Origin: Condylostoma magnum
Lineage: Eukaryota > Ciliophora > Heterotrichea > Heterotrichida > Condylostomatidae
Assembly (NCBI GenBank): GCA_920105805.1
Contig: CAKKTI010000149.1
Coordinates: forward strand, 1 to 38,638
Length of the DNA: 38,638 nucleotides
Reading direction: 5' to 3'
Position numbers and translations under genes: made by a program. Below are positions 22,475 through 34,432 of the stretch, piece after piece. Every line of letters starts with the position of its first letter. Position 1 is the stretch's first letter. The notes beneath the pieces are model-generated. The model did no database searches, was not told the DNA's origin, and saw only the letters and a program-made list of their open reading frames with translations.

Positions 22475-25400
22475 ATTTCTATTGCTTTATATGTAATACG
22501 AAATAAATTAACTAACTATTCGATAAGGAATTCTGTCTACTTATCATACCTATTATATGATCGATTTCTACGCTTTAAGTTTGGATATTCTAAACGAGAG
22601 TAAGCTATTGAATATCATAATTCCATAGCAAACTATAAGAGTTTTAATCAAACTGATGACTTTTGATTGCCCCATCCTTGCTTGCAGATACAAAGGTATC
22701 ATTATCTTAAAACACAATACTTGTAATCGGAGAATTATGCGTTATAATGTTCAACTATCTCTAAAAGGTGTTTAAATTGAAAACCAATATCTCAAAGTTT
22801 TCAAATCCAAATACAAGGAAGTTAGTATCAGGGGAGAAGGTTAGAGCTGAAATAGGGAGCTCTTCTTAGGATTACAGTACTATATTCTTATCTTCCAAAT
22901 TCATGATAATAACCTTCTAATCTAATCCACTGGTAGCAAGCAGTCGATTATCTTCTGATATTAACACTATGTTTATAGCTTAGGTATGTTTGGTAATGGT
23001 AGTTTATCTTTGGAACTATTTTAGCTAATAGATTCAAATAGAACTTTTGACTCCTATAGCAAGAATCTTACTACTTTTGTATATATTTTTCCTTGATTTC
23101 ACTAAATCCATAGTTTATCCTAAGGGCTATATATGCTTTGAATTTCCCTTTGAGATTGTTGTTCTATTTATAACCTCAAATCTATTTTTGCCTAAAATTA
23201 ATAAATCATAATTAGCATCAAGAATAATGATAAATGAATCATCACAGGTTATCTTTATTTATCTAATTGAATATTTAGAAACTTTATGCCTTTTTAATTG
23301 TTTATTCCTACAGTAATTGAATTTGATAGCATAACCTTTAAACGTTCCACAGATTAAAAAGTCTAAATTACTACTGAACTGAATGTAAGTTATAATCATG
23401 TCAAAATCCTTCGATTTGATGAATTCCTATCCAGAGTAACCTTAGATTATTTAAATCTATGACTGTTTTTAGGCAAATGCCAAATACTATCTATTTCTTT
23501 AATAAGCTAATTATACAGTTCAGTCAGATGGCTTATCAATTACCCTTATTTTATTATTATCTTTTATACTTCTCAAAATAACTTGTTGATCATAGCTTGA
23601 AGATAATAGTTACTGGTAATCCTTCGTAATTTGAATAGTATTGACTCCAAGGGAATGATCTTAGAATACATGAGTGCATATGAACTCATCATCTAATAAC
23701 TCTCATAATTTAATACTTTTGTCTTGACTTGAAGTAGCAATATGCTTATCATCTTAAAAGAAATTGATTTGACTTATGAAATACCTGTGTGAATTCTATA
23801 TTTTTCATTTCACTTCGTAATTATCTAAATCAATGATCTATATTCCTCTATTTATATCAGCTGCTGCCAATAAATCTCCAGATAGTGAGTATTTCACATA
23901 CGTAATAGTAGAATGTGGTAGTTAAATGGTTTTCAATGTCTGGTAATTGCTATCTAATATTATAACAATATTTGAGTATCCTGAAAAGCATAGTTATTAT
24001 CTGAATTTGTTCCAATCTACTGAAATAAGTCCATAATCTCCTTTGTCATACTTGAAATTTAAGTCTCCATTTTGTACATTCCAAACTTTCAATATTTTAT
24101 CTCTACTAACTGTTGCAATTTATTCATCATCCATCAGAACTACTTCTGTCACTGGAGTGGAATGCCCAGCTATACAAATATACTCATTGTTCTCAATATT
24201 ATGTACTATATAAACATACCCCAGTTAAGTTCCCAATACAATAGTCTTCTCATCTTCTGTCATTTGAATTGCAGTTACTATTCCTTAGGTAGTTTAAAAG
24301 GTGTGTAATAATGAGAAATCCGAGGCATTTCATATTTTGTATCCAGTTTCATTGGATGAGGTTATGATTTAGGTTTCGGAACAGCTGAAGATGGCATTGC
24401 TTTGACGATAGAACTTTTTGAAATCTTCTGGTTGATCAACTATTGTTCCTTTCATATTGCAGTGATTAAAGTTTATGTTGATCAATTTTGATTTAATGAA
24501 ATTACAGTTTTATAGGTTACTGTGCTCAAAGTTCACATCCTTGAAATTTCCACCTCTTAAATCAGAATTTGGTATATTTATATAACTAAGATCTAAGTCA
24601 TAAAAATAGTATTAGAGTTTACAGAGAAATGTAATGCAATTGGAAGATGCTTAGGATATCCCTTCATTTTTATACGATTATTTTACTATATTAAGCAACC
24701 TAGAAACAAATTCATATTTCTTTTGCTATGTTATTATCAATTAGGATAAGAAATCAATTGATTCAAAGCACCAAGTGAAATCATATTTATTTATTCACAT
24801 TTTTTTAATGCTTTTTTGTAGATTGTGATCTATTACAGAGTATTCAACCTTCTATATAGGATTATGGTTCAAGTTTGTGTATAAGCTTTTGATTTCTTTG
24901 AAGATTCCGCATGCTATATAGTAATCTTTTATCGAAGGATGAACAAAATCAAATCTGCATCCACCCTCTTTATTAAAGTAGATTTTGATGGGGAATGCTT
25001 CTAGTTTGCCACTTATTATTTCATACCATTCTGGATTTCCTCTTATCTTCTAAATACTTAGATCTTTATGCCTCATCATACTCATTGACGCTTTTATGTA
25101 AAGTTTGTTATACTTGGAGTTTGTATAAAAGTTGTTTCTTGTACCCATAAGTTATTTATCATTTGCATAATCATACCATTGTTGAATAAAAAACTTAAAC
25201 AAATCTATCTTTCATATCTTTTTGTTAGATGTAGATAAGTTTTGCACAGCCTCATGATTGTAAATACAGATCTTAAGCAAGAAGGGTGTTTTTGCCAGTT
25301 CTCTTAACTCTGGTATGGCATTAATAGTCTATTTGGTAGATTCAATATTCATCTCATAATGTTTGTATTTCATTCTATCAAGAAATTCCATTATTTATTT

Positions 25401-27433
25401 TCCATTAAACAATGATACGTATACAGTTCTTAGCTTATCAACTTCAAAAACATTCTGATTAAATGGTGAAAACAGCTTTTAGTAGTTTTATTAAATAAGT
25501 GCTTCATGAGCCCTGCAAGTAATAACTATTTTGCATTAGGGAAACTTTTGAAAGAATTGATTTTGTTTGATAATGTTTCACTTAATTTTAAGCTCATCAA
25601 AGGAATCTAAAAAGAATATAATATGTCTATATTTGATCACTTCATTTTTATTATAATCAATTCCATAATCAGCTAAAAAGTCTTCTAAAAACCTTTCGAT
25701 ATTTCCTCTGTACTAGGGAAGAGATATAAAGAAGGGTAAATATCCTCCTTATCTTTATAATAGCTCTTGAGTTTTCTGTAAGCAAAATTAAGTTTTTCCT
25801 CCTCCTGAATCAGAAAGCACTAGTAACACTTTATACTAATTGCTCTTCAGTAACATTTCAAACTCTTCATTTAATAGAGTCATATTTTAAACGTTTACAT
25901 CAGTACACTGTAATTAAATGAAGCAGTCAGCATCTTTATCATTGTATTCTGTTATTCTTCTTTAAATCTACTCCTATATATCCTCGGGAAACCCATACAG
26001 CTCTTTCCAACTGATATTCACATCCTTTAATGCTCTAAATATCATAACTTGATTCAAAATGAGTGTTTTGCTCAACAAGAACTTTTTGCTTAGTATTTTT
26101 TGAGATTATTAATTTATCAAATTGTTGAATCTTTGAGTAATATAGGGATTATCTAGTTAATTTTTCAGCCAGAGGAAATTTCTAATGGCAATGGCTTGTA
26201 ACAATTTATCTTTAGATTAACAGAATTTCTCTAATAAGTCAATTAATTCAGATATATTGTCATTCTATGAGCTTCCAATATGCTGACAGAGCTAAATACA
26301 TATAGATCTTTATAAAAAGCTTCTTTATTTCAAAATATTAGTTTAAAATTGACTCATCTTTGAAAATTTATTGGAATGAATAATTTTTGCTAATCCGAGT
26401 TTAGATTACACTAATCTTTTCAATCTTCTCCGATTCAGAAATTTGAAGATTGTATTTCTTAAACTTCTTATTATATCTGCTATTAAACTTGAAAAGTTAT
26501 AAAGCTCCTCAGTGATATTACACGTTCCTACAGCTAATCCTAAGGAAAGAAACGACGAGAAAAACTAAGAATCACTTGTACTGTAATCTTCAATATTTCT
26601 CAGAACTATTAATGTTTCTTATAGATAGGTGTAGTATTCAGGACCTCCTAAAGTTTCTTTATTGATTGAATTTTCAAGGTTTTCTAGTTATCCAATTAAC
26701 TCATTTTTCCACTCTTCTGAAATCTTTTCCATTCTTTTAATCTTTTGTTTAAGTACTAAATGAGTAAAAATCTAAAGAAGCATAGCTAGCTGCTCTCTAA
26801 TGATTTGGTCTCATCCTTGCATTGTATTTGAGCCTAGGGCGAATATTATATTCTGCATTACAAACTAAGGATCTATAATATCATTCTCTAGCTTTTGGAT
26901 TTACTAGTCCCCCTAATTTTCCTTTAATAACTCTTTTATATAGTTGACTGAATTCTTACACAACATGAAATCTCCAATTTTTACAGATTCTTTTATTTTT
27001 AATGAAGCCTAAGAAAGTTATTTCTGCATTTCAGATATTTAGATTACAGGAATATTGGGAGCAGGGACAGGGACAGGCTCAGGCACTTTTTATTTGGTTT
27101 ACGGTGATAAAAGCAATTGAGGCTCTACTGTAGCTGGACTCTTTTTAGTACAAGAACCACCTCCTCCGACTACTACAGGAATGAATTCTATTTAATTACC
27201 TGGAGAGAATTTTACTCTAAAGTGTAGATTTCCTTTGTTTTAGAACAAGCACTGTGCAAATTGATTTCATTTGATGTTAAAGTGAGCGTGGACGTTGGTA
27301 CTTAGATGCTGTAATTTCGCTTTTAATCTATTTTCTACACTTGTAAGAGTAATTTTGAAGTCTTGATAAAGAATAGAGGTAAATTGATCTAACTATAAGC
27401 AAGTTTCCATTATTTTTTAGAATATAGAGAAAA
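22333..27433. repeat. tandem segmental duplication, left copy (about 5.1 kb)
   Basis: This block is repeated in direct orientation at 27,577-32,655 (offset 5,222 bp over most of its length). It covers 142 bp of the SHIPPO gene's 5' end, all of NACHT-like gene A and 23 bp of its leader. Identity stops sharply at both ends. About 6% of bases differ between 22.5 and 23.57 kb, whereas none differed in any line I compared from 23.57 to 27.28 kb, and three differ in the last 150 bp. A 22-bp segment near 22,367-22,388 is missing from the right copy. Confidence 0.95.
22512..27410 (-). CDS. STAND-type NTPase (NACHT-like) with pentapeptide repeats and C-terminal WD40 propellers, copy A
   Basis: One frame of 1,633 codons, ATG at 27410, TAG at 22514-22512. 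Residues 1-520 are mostly helical, with a Gly run (VVVGGGGS) and a Pro/Val linker (VPEPVPVPAPNIPV) near 80-125. The NTPase has Walker A SDSGGGKTQF near residue 536, Walker B IIFFLDSFDE near 600 and the NACHT-type sensor VITCRAHEAL about 30 residues later. A short pentapeptide-repeat stretch (SDLRGGNFKDVNFEHSNL) lies near 940. From about 1,000 to the end are WD40 repeats such as GHSTPVTEVVL, DKILKVWNVQNG and SSQDKSIKLWELLDD. STAND NTPases are signalling switches that oligomerise on binding a ligand; WD40 or repeat regions usually sense it. What this one senses is unknown. Copy B lies directly upstream. Confidence 0.9.
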
Positions 27434-27576
27434 CAGTGTAAGTATAACACTGGAGCATTTCTAATAAAATAATCAAGAAATCTGAGTATGATAATTAATA
27501 TATGATGATTTAAGCATATTGCATGAAATATAATAAATTTAATAACAAATTATATAAAAATGTAGAAAGTAGTTAG
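27434..27576. other. unique 143-bp spacer between the two duplicated blocks
   Basis: This stretch is not part of either copy and does not resemble the sequence upstream of copy B. It is very AT-rich (AATAAATTTAATAACAAATT). It lies just upstream of the NACHT-like gene A start, so it supplies that gene's promoter, which therefore differs from that of copy B. Confidence 0.6.
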
Positions 27577-27696
27577 GGATTAGTTTATGCTAACTAATTA
27601 GCTTTTGATTCTTTGTGAAATTGTATCATATAGTTATTCTAAGTTTTCTTGTGTAAAAAGGCTTCCCTGCTCTGATGATTTCTCTAATTTTTCCAT
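27577..27696 (-). pseudogene. truncated 5' fragment of the SHIPPO gene, left by the duplication
   Basis: The sequence matches codons 1-47 of the SHIPPO gene at 22,474-22,333, beginning MEKLEKSSEQ with Glu to Gly at residue 11. A 22-bp deletion after about codon 27 shifts the frame, and the match ends abruptly at 27,577, where AT-rich spacer begins. None of the Pro-Gly-Pro repeats is present. It lies 37 bp downstream of NACHT-like gene B's stop, just as the intact gene does for copy A. It may persist only as that gene's 3' flank. Confidence 0.8.
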
Positions 27697-27733
27697 ATTT
27701 CTATTGCTTTATATCTAATACGAAATAAATTAA

Positions 27734-30700
27734 CTAACTATTCGATAAGGAATTCTGTCTACTTATCATACCTATTATATGATCGATTTCTACGCTTTGA
27801 GTTTGGATATTCTAAACTAAAGTAAGCTATTAAATATCATAATTCCATAGCAAACTATAAGAGTTTTAATCAAACTGATGACTTTTGATTGCCCCATCCT
27901 TGCTTGCAGATACAAAGGTATCGTTATCTTAAAACACAATACTTGTAATCGGAGAATTATGTGTTATAATGTTCAACTATCTCTAAAAGGTATTTAAATT
28001 GAAAACCAATATCTCAAAGTTTTCAAATCCAAATACAAGGAAGCTAGTATCAGGGGAAAAGGTTAGAGCTGAAATAGGAAACTCTTCTTAGGATTAAAGT
28101 AATATATTCTTATCTTCCAAATTCATGATAATAATCTTCTAATCTAATCCACTGGTAGCAAGCAGTCGATTATCTCCTGATATTAACACTATGTTTATAG
28201 CCTAGGTATGTTTGGTAATGGTAGTTTATCTTTGGAACTATTTCAATTAATAGATTCAAACAGAGCTTTTGACTCCTATAGCAAGAATCTTACTACTTTT
28301 ATATACATTTTTCCTTGATTTCACTAAATCCATAGTTTATCCTAAGGGCTATATATGTTTTGAATTTCCCTTTGAGATTGTTGTTTTGTATATAAGTTCA
28401 AATCTATTAATACCTAATAACAGTAAATTATAGTCGGCATCAAGAATAATAATAAATGAATCATCACAGGTTATCTTTATTTGTCTAATTGGATGTTTAG
28501 AAACTTTATGCCTTTTTAATTGTTTATTCCTACAGTAATTGAATTTGATAGCATAACCTTTAAACGTTCCACAGATTAAAAAGTCTGAATTATTACAGAA
28601 CTGAATGTAAGTTATTACCATGTCAAAATCTTTCGATTTTATGAACTCCTATCCAGAATAACCTTAGATTATTTAAATCTGTGAATGTTTTTAAGCAAAT
28701 GCCAAATACTATCTATTTCTTTAATACGTTAATTAAGCAGATCAGTCAGATGGTTTATCAATTACCCTTATTTGATTATTATCTTCTATACTTCTCAAAA
28801 TAACTTGTTGATCATAGCTTGAAGATAATAGTTACTGGTAATCCTTCGTAATTTGAATAGTATTGACTCCAAGGGAATGATCTTAGAATACATGAGTGCA
28901 TATGAACTCATCATCTAATAACTCTCATAATTTAATACTTTTGTCTTGACTTGAAGTAGCAATATGCTTATCATCTTAAAAGAAATTGATTTGACTTATG
29001 AAATACCTGTGTGAATTCTATATTTTTCATTTCACTTCGTAATTATCTAAATCAATGATCTATATTCCTCTATTTATATCAGCTGCTGCCAATAAATCTC
29101 CAGATAGTGAGTATTTCACATACGTAATAGTAGAATGTGGTAGTTAAATGGTTTTCAATGTCTGGTAATTGCTATCTAATATTATAACAATATTTGAGTA
29201 TCCTGAAAAGCATAGTTATTATCTGAATTTGTTCCAATCTACTGAAATAAGTCCATAATCTCCTTTGTCATACTTGAAATTTAAGTCTCCATTTTGTACA
29301 TTCCAAACTTTCAATATTTTATCTCTACTAACTGTTGCAATTTATTCATCATCCATCAGAACTACTTCTGTCACTGGAGTGGAATGCCCAGCTATACAAA
29401 TATACTCATTGTTCTCAATATTATGTACTATATAAACATACCCCAGTTAAGTTCCCAATACAATAGTCTTCTCATCTTCTGTCATTTGAATTGCAGTTAC
29501 TATTCCTTAGGTAGTTTAAAAGGTGTGTAATAATGAGAAATCCGAGGCATTTCATATTTTGTATCCAGTTTCATTGGATGAGGTTATGATTTAGGTTTCG
29601 GAACAGCTGAAGATGGCATTGCTTTGACGATAGAACTTTTTGAAATCTTCTGGTTGATCAACTATTGTTCCTTTCATATTGCAGTGATTAAAGTTTATGT
29701 TGATCAATTTTGATTTAATGAAATTACAGTTTTATAGGTTACTGTGCTCAAAGTTCACATCCTTGAAATTTCCACCTCTTAAATCAGAATTTGGTATATT
29801 TATATAACTAAGATCTAAGTCATAAAAATAGTATTAGAGTTTACAGAGAAATGTAATGCAATTGGAAGATGCTTAGGATATCCCTTCATTTTTATACGAT
29901 TATTTTACTATATTAAGCAACCTAGAAACAAATTCATATTTCTTTTGCTATGTTATTATCAATTAGGATAAGAAATCAATTGATTCAAAGCACCAAGTGA
30001 AATCATATTTATTTATTCACATTTTTTTAATGCTTTTTTGTAGATTGTGATCTATTACAGAGTATTCAACCTTCTATATAGGATTATGGTTCAAGTTTGT
30101 GTATAAGCTTTTGATTTCTTTGAAGATTCCGCATGCTATATAGTAATCTTTTATCGAAGGATGAACAAAATCAAATCTGCATCCACCCTCTTTATTAAAG
30201 TAGATTTTGATGGGGAATGCTTCTAGTTTGCCACTTATTATTTCATACCATTCTGGATTTCCTCTTATCTTCTAAATACTTAGATCTTTATGCCTCATCA
30301 TACTCATTGACGCTTTTATGTAAAGTTTGTTATACTTGGAGTTTGTATAAAAGTTGTTTCTTGTACCCATAAGTTATTTATCATTTGCATAATCATACCA
30401 TTGTTGAATAAAAAACTTAAACAAATCTATCTTTCATATCTTTTTGTTAGATGTAGATAAGTTTTGCACAGCCTCATGATTGTAAATACAGATCTTAAGC
30501 AAGAAGGGTGTTTTTGCCAGTTCTCTTAACTCTGGTATGGCATTAATAGTCTATTTGGTAGATTCAATATTCATCTCATAATGTTTGTATTTCATTCTAT
30601 CAAGAAATTCCATTATTTATTTTCCATTAAACAATGATACGTATACAGTTCTTAGCTTATCAACTTCAAAAACATTCTGATTAAATGGTGAAAACAGCTT

Positions 30701-32632
30701 TTAGTAGTTTTATTAAATAAGTGCTTCATGAGCCCTGCAAGTAATAACTATTTTGCATTAGGGAAACTTTTGAAAGAATTGATTTTGTTTGATAATGTTT
30801 CACTTAATTTTAAGCTCATCAAAGGAATCTAAAAAGAATATAATATGTCTATATTTGATCACTTCATTTTTATTATAATCAATTCCATAATCAGCTAAAA
30901 AGTCTTCTAAAAACCTTTCGATATTTCCTCTGTACTAGGGAAGAGATATAAAGAAGGGTAAATATCCTCCTTATCTTTATAATAGCTCTTGAGTTTTCTG
31001 TAAGCAAAATTAAGTTTTTCCTCCTCCTGAATCAGAAAGCACTAGTAACACTTTATACTAATTGCTCTTCAGTAACATTTCAAACTCTTCATTTAATAGA
31101 GTCATATTTTAAACGTTTACATCAGTACACTGTAATTAAATGAAGCAGTCAGCATCTTTATCATTGTATTCTGTTATTCTTCTTTAAATCTACTCCTATA
31201 TATCCTCGGGAAACCCATACAGCTCTTTCCAACTGATATTCACATCCTTTAATGCTCTAAATATCATAACTTGATTCAAAATGAGTGTTTTGCTCAACAA
31301 GAACTTTTTGCTTAGTATTTTTTGAGATTATTAATTTATCAAATTGTTGAATCTTTGAGTAATATAGGGATTATCTAGTTAATTTTTCAGCCAGAGGAAA
31401 TTTCTAATGGCAATGGCTTGTAACAATTTATCTTTAGATTAACAGAATTTCTCTAATAAGTCAATTAATTCAGATATATTGTCATTCTATGAGCTTCCAA
31501 TATGCTGACAGAGCTAAATACATATAGATCTTTATAAAAAGCTTCTTTATTTCAAAATATTAGTTTAAAATTGACTCATCTTTGAAAATTTATTGGAATG
31601 AATAATTTTTGCTAATCCGAGTTTAGATTACACTAATCTTTTCAATCTTCTCCGATTCAGAAATTTGAAGATTGTATTTCTTAAACTTCTTATTATATCT
31701 GCTATTAAACTTGAAAAGTTATAAAGCTCCTCAGTGATATTACACGTTCCTACAGCTAATCCTAAGGAAAGAAACGACGAGAAAAACTAAGAATCACTTG
31801 TACTGTAATCTTCAATATTTCTCAGAACTATTAATGTTTCTTATAGATAGGTGTAGTATTCAGGACCTCCTAAAGTTTCTTTATTGATTGAATTTTCAAG
31901 GTTTTCTAGTTATCCAATTAACTCATTTTTCCACTCTTCTGAAATCTTTTCCATTCTTTTAATCTTTTGTTTAAGTACTAAATGAGTAAAAATCTAAAGA
32001 AGCATAGCTAGCTGCTCTCTAATGATTTGGTCTCATCCTTGCATTGTATTTGAGCCTAGGGCGAATATTATATTCTGCATTACAAACTAAGGATCTATAA
32101 TATCATTCTCTAGCTTTTGGATTTACTAGTCCCCCTAATTTTCCTTTAATAACTCTTTTATATAGTTGACTGAATTCTTACACAACATGAAATCTCCAAT
32201 TTTTACAGATTCTTTTATTTTTAATGAAGCCTAAGAAAGTTATTTCTGCATTTCAGATATTTAGATTACAGGAATATTGGGAGCAGGGACAGGGACAGGC
32301 TCAGGCACTTTTTATTTGGTTTACGGTGATAAAAGCAATTGAGGCTCTACTGTAGCTGGACTCTTTTTAGTACAAGAACCACCTCCTCCGACTACTACAG
32401 GAATGAATTCTATTTAATTACCTGGAGAGAATTTTACTCTAAAGTGTAGATTTCCTTTGTTTTAGAACAAGCACTGTGCAAATTGATTTCATTTGATGTT
32501 AAAGTGAGCGTGAACTTTGGTACTTAGATGCTGTAATTTCGCTTTTAATCTATTTTCTACACTTGTGAGAGTAATTTTGAAGTCTTGATAAAGAATAGAG
32601 GTAAATTGATCTAACTATAAGCAAGTTTCCAT
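27734..32632 (-). CDS. STAND-type NTPase (NACHT-like) with pentapeptide repeats and C-terminal WD40 propellers, copy B
   Basis: Same length and frame as copy A (1,632 aa), ATG at 32632, TAG at 27736-27734. The NTPase core, pentapeptide stretch and first WD40 repeats appear identical to copy A. The last 350 residues differ at about 60 bases, many of them silent, including changes between CAA and TAA for Gln and CTC to TTA for Leu. Amino-acid changes cluster in the repeat containing GINRFELIYKTTISKGN, where copy A has KNRFEVINRTTISKGN. Near the N-terminus NVHAHF of copy A is KVHAHF here. Both copies look intact and under selection. The start codon lies 132 bp from that of the divergent sphingomyelinase-like gene, so its promoter differs from that of copy A. 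Confidence 0.9.
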
Positions 32633-32764
32633 TATTTTTTAGAATATAGAGAAAATAATTATTGATAAAAGGATCTTAACAACTTTTAATACAAATGTAT
32701 AAAACTCTTCAATATCTAATAAAAGGTGTAAATTCCTCCATTTCTTGCTTTGTTGATAAATTAA
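32633..32764. promoter_or_regulatory. 132-bp divergent intergenic region (NACHT-like gene B / sphingomyelinase-like gene)
   Basis: AT-rich sequence between divergent start codons. The first 23 bp belong to the duplicated block and the rest is unique. It is presumed to hold promoters for both genes; I see no distinctive motif. Confidence 0.4.
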
Positions 32765-34420
32765 ATGTGGCAGCTGCTTTTATTAACACTATCATCCGCC
32801 AACCTACGCCAACCAACTTTTCCCTTAGAATGTTCAATCTGTAAGGAAACAATTGGTCTTATTCAGGACATCGTTGGTACTGACATTTTCTACTGGTTAG
32901 GCTCTAACCTAGCCATAGACATCTGCGAATTAGCCGCAAATAAAGTGGAATGCGAAGGTTTTATCAACTTATACGGGAAGATAGTTTAACAAGGCCTCGT
33001 ATATGGTGTATTGGACCCCGAATATGTTTGCTATAAAATCCAGGCATGCTCAGTTCCAGAGTTCCTACATGCAAACTTGACTTAATACAAAATTGATGTA
33101 TTGAAAGACATGCCAAAGGTGAACCCGCGCCCTGCCCCGGGTAAAAAGACATTCAAATTCCTGCACATCTCTGATGTGCATATTGACCCTCTTTATATTC
33201 CTAATGGAGATCCCAACTGCGGGGACATAATGTGCTGTAGAACTCCAGCAGACATCTCCCCAGCAGCATATGGAAGACTGGCCAGCTGTGATGTTCCTAT
33301 GGAAACCTTTGAGCTAGCACTGCAGTAAATCCAAGGAATGGACTATGACTTTGTTATATGGACTGGAGATAACTTACCACATGATGAATGGGCTTATACT
33401 CCTGATGAAAGCAGAGAACGTATTGCAATTTTGACGGATTTAATGAAAAAGTACATAAAAACCCCTGTATACGCAGTTCCTGGAAACCATGACTGTTTTC
33501 CTATGGACGAGTTTAAATACGGGCACTAATAAGAACTGATTAATGGGATTGCTGATATATGGGAGGATTGGATGACCCCGGAGCAGTCTGAGTCTTTCAG
33601 AAAAAACTGGAACTATGTGGTCAGAGACCCCAATACAGGGTTGAACATAATGGGAATTAATAGCTAAATGTTTGACTTAATGAACTTTTGGATTTGGCAG
33701 AACTCTACTAATTATGGGAATTTGCTGGAGTGGATGAAGTAAGAGTTTTATAAGATCGAAGAAAGGGGAGAGAAGGTGGTTATTATAGGACATATTCCCA
33801 TGGGAGATATTTTCTCAGACTCAGAGTGGGCTAGAAGACATTAAGCATTGGTTACCAGGTTCTAGAATATCATTTCTGGACACTTATTTGCCCATACTCA
33901 CTACGATTAATACTACTTGCTTAATTCTGTACTAGAGGACCAAAAGGAGCCAATTGATGTAGTATATGCCGTTCCTTCTTTCACAACTCATCATAATCAT
34001 AATCCTTAATTTAGAGTGTTTGAAATGGATTATGACACTCACCAAATCGTTAATTATTATCAGTACAGACTTGATCTGTTAAAGGCTAATAACTCCACAA
34101 CTACTCCTGAGTTTGATTTATACTACAATGCCAGGGATTTGTATAATCTACCAGATCTTTCACCTAGCAGCTGGAATTACTTAACTGAGTAATTAGCCAC
34201 TAACAGCACAATGATGGAAATATACAATGCTAATTATTGGGGGCAGTATTTAGGACATACTGCAGAATGTGATGAGTCTTGCTATAAGAATAATAGGTGC
34301 ATGACAATTTCAACCATTTTTGACGAGATTTATGAGTGCACAGACTTCGACACGATTAATTTTGTGTATCAAATTCTAGAAAAATTCCAGGACCCGTGGA
34401 TTGTCAAGAAAGACAATTAG
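32765..34420 (+). CDS. acid sphingomyelinase-like phosphodiesterase (saposin B + calcineurin-like fold)
   Basis: 551 aa, ATG at 32765 (MWQLLLLTLSSANL, a signal peptide), ending TAG-TAA. Residues of about 20-105 form a saposin B domain with its six Cys (ECSIC, DICE, VECE, VCYK, QACS). The metallophosphatase domain follows with its metal-binding motifs in order: SDVHIDP near 138, GDNLPHD near 201, GNHDCFP near 240, GHIPMGD near 342 and SGHLFAHTHYDQ near 370. The enzyme would hydrolyse sphingomyelin to ceramide and phosphocholine, in lysosomes or outside the cell. The saposin domain favours acid sphingomyelinase over the SMPDL enzymes, which lack it. Length is slightly below human SMPD1 (about 630 aa). 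Reassigned TAA/TAG Gln codons occur about a dozen times. It converges on the thioredoxin-fold pair, stops 12 bp apart. Confidence 0.93.
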
Positions 34421-34432
34421 TAAGAAACTTCA

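Larger units (their letters stand above)
27577..32655. repeat. tandem segmental duplication, right copy (about 5.1 kb)
   Basis: Direct repeat of 22,333-27,433, 22 bp shorter through one deletion at its left end. It contains the SHIPPO fragment and NACHT-like gene B. Right of 32,655 the sequence becomes the leader between gene B and the sphingomyelinase-like gene, unrelated to the matching position in the left copy. Confidence 0.95.

Noticed and set aside
24072-29530. Identical plus-strand 78-codon ORFs at 24,072 and 29,294
   Set aside because: They lie antisense to the WD40 part of the two NACHT-like genes and are identical only because the block is duplicated.
22333-32655. Assembly artefact as the cause of the tandem repeat
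   Set aside because: The copies differ at about 60 clustered sites, have a 22-bp indel and different flanks, with a unique 143-bp spacer. A false duplication would be identical throughout. Long reads would settle it.
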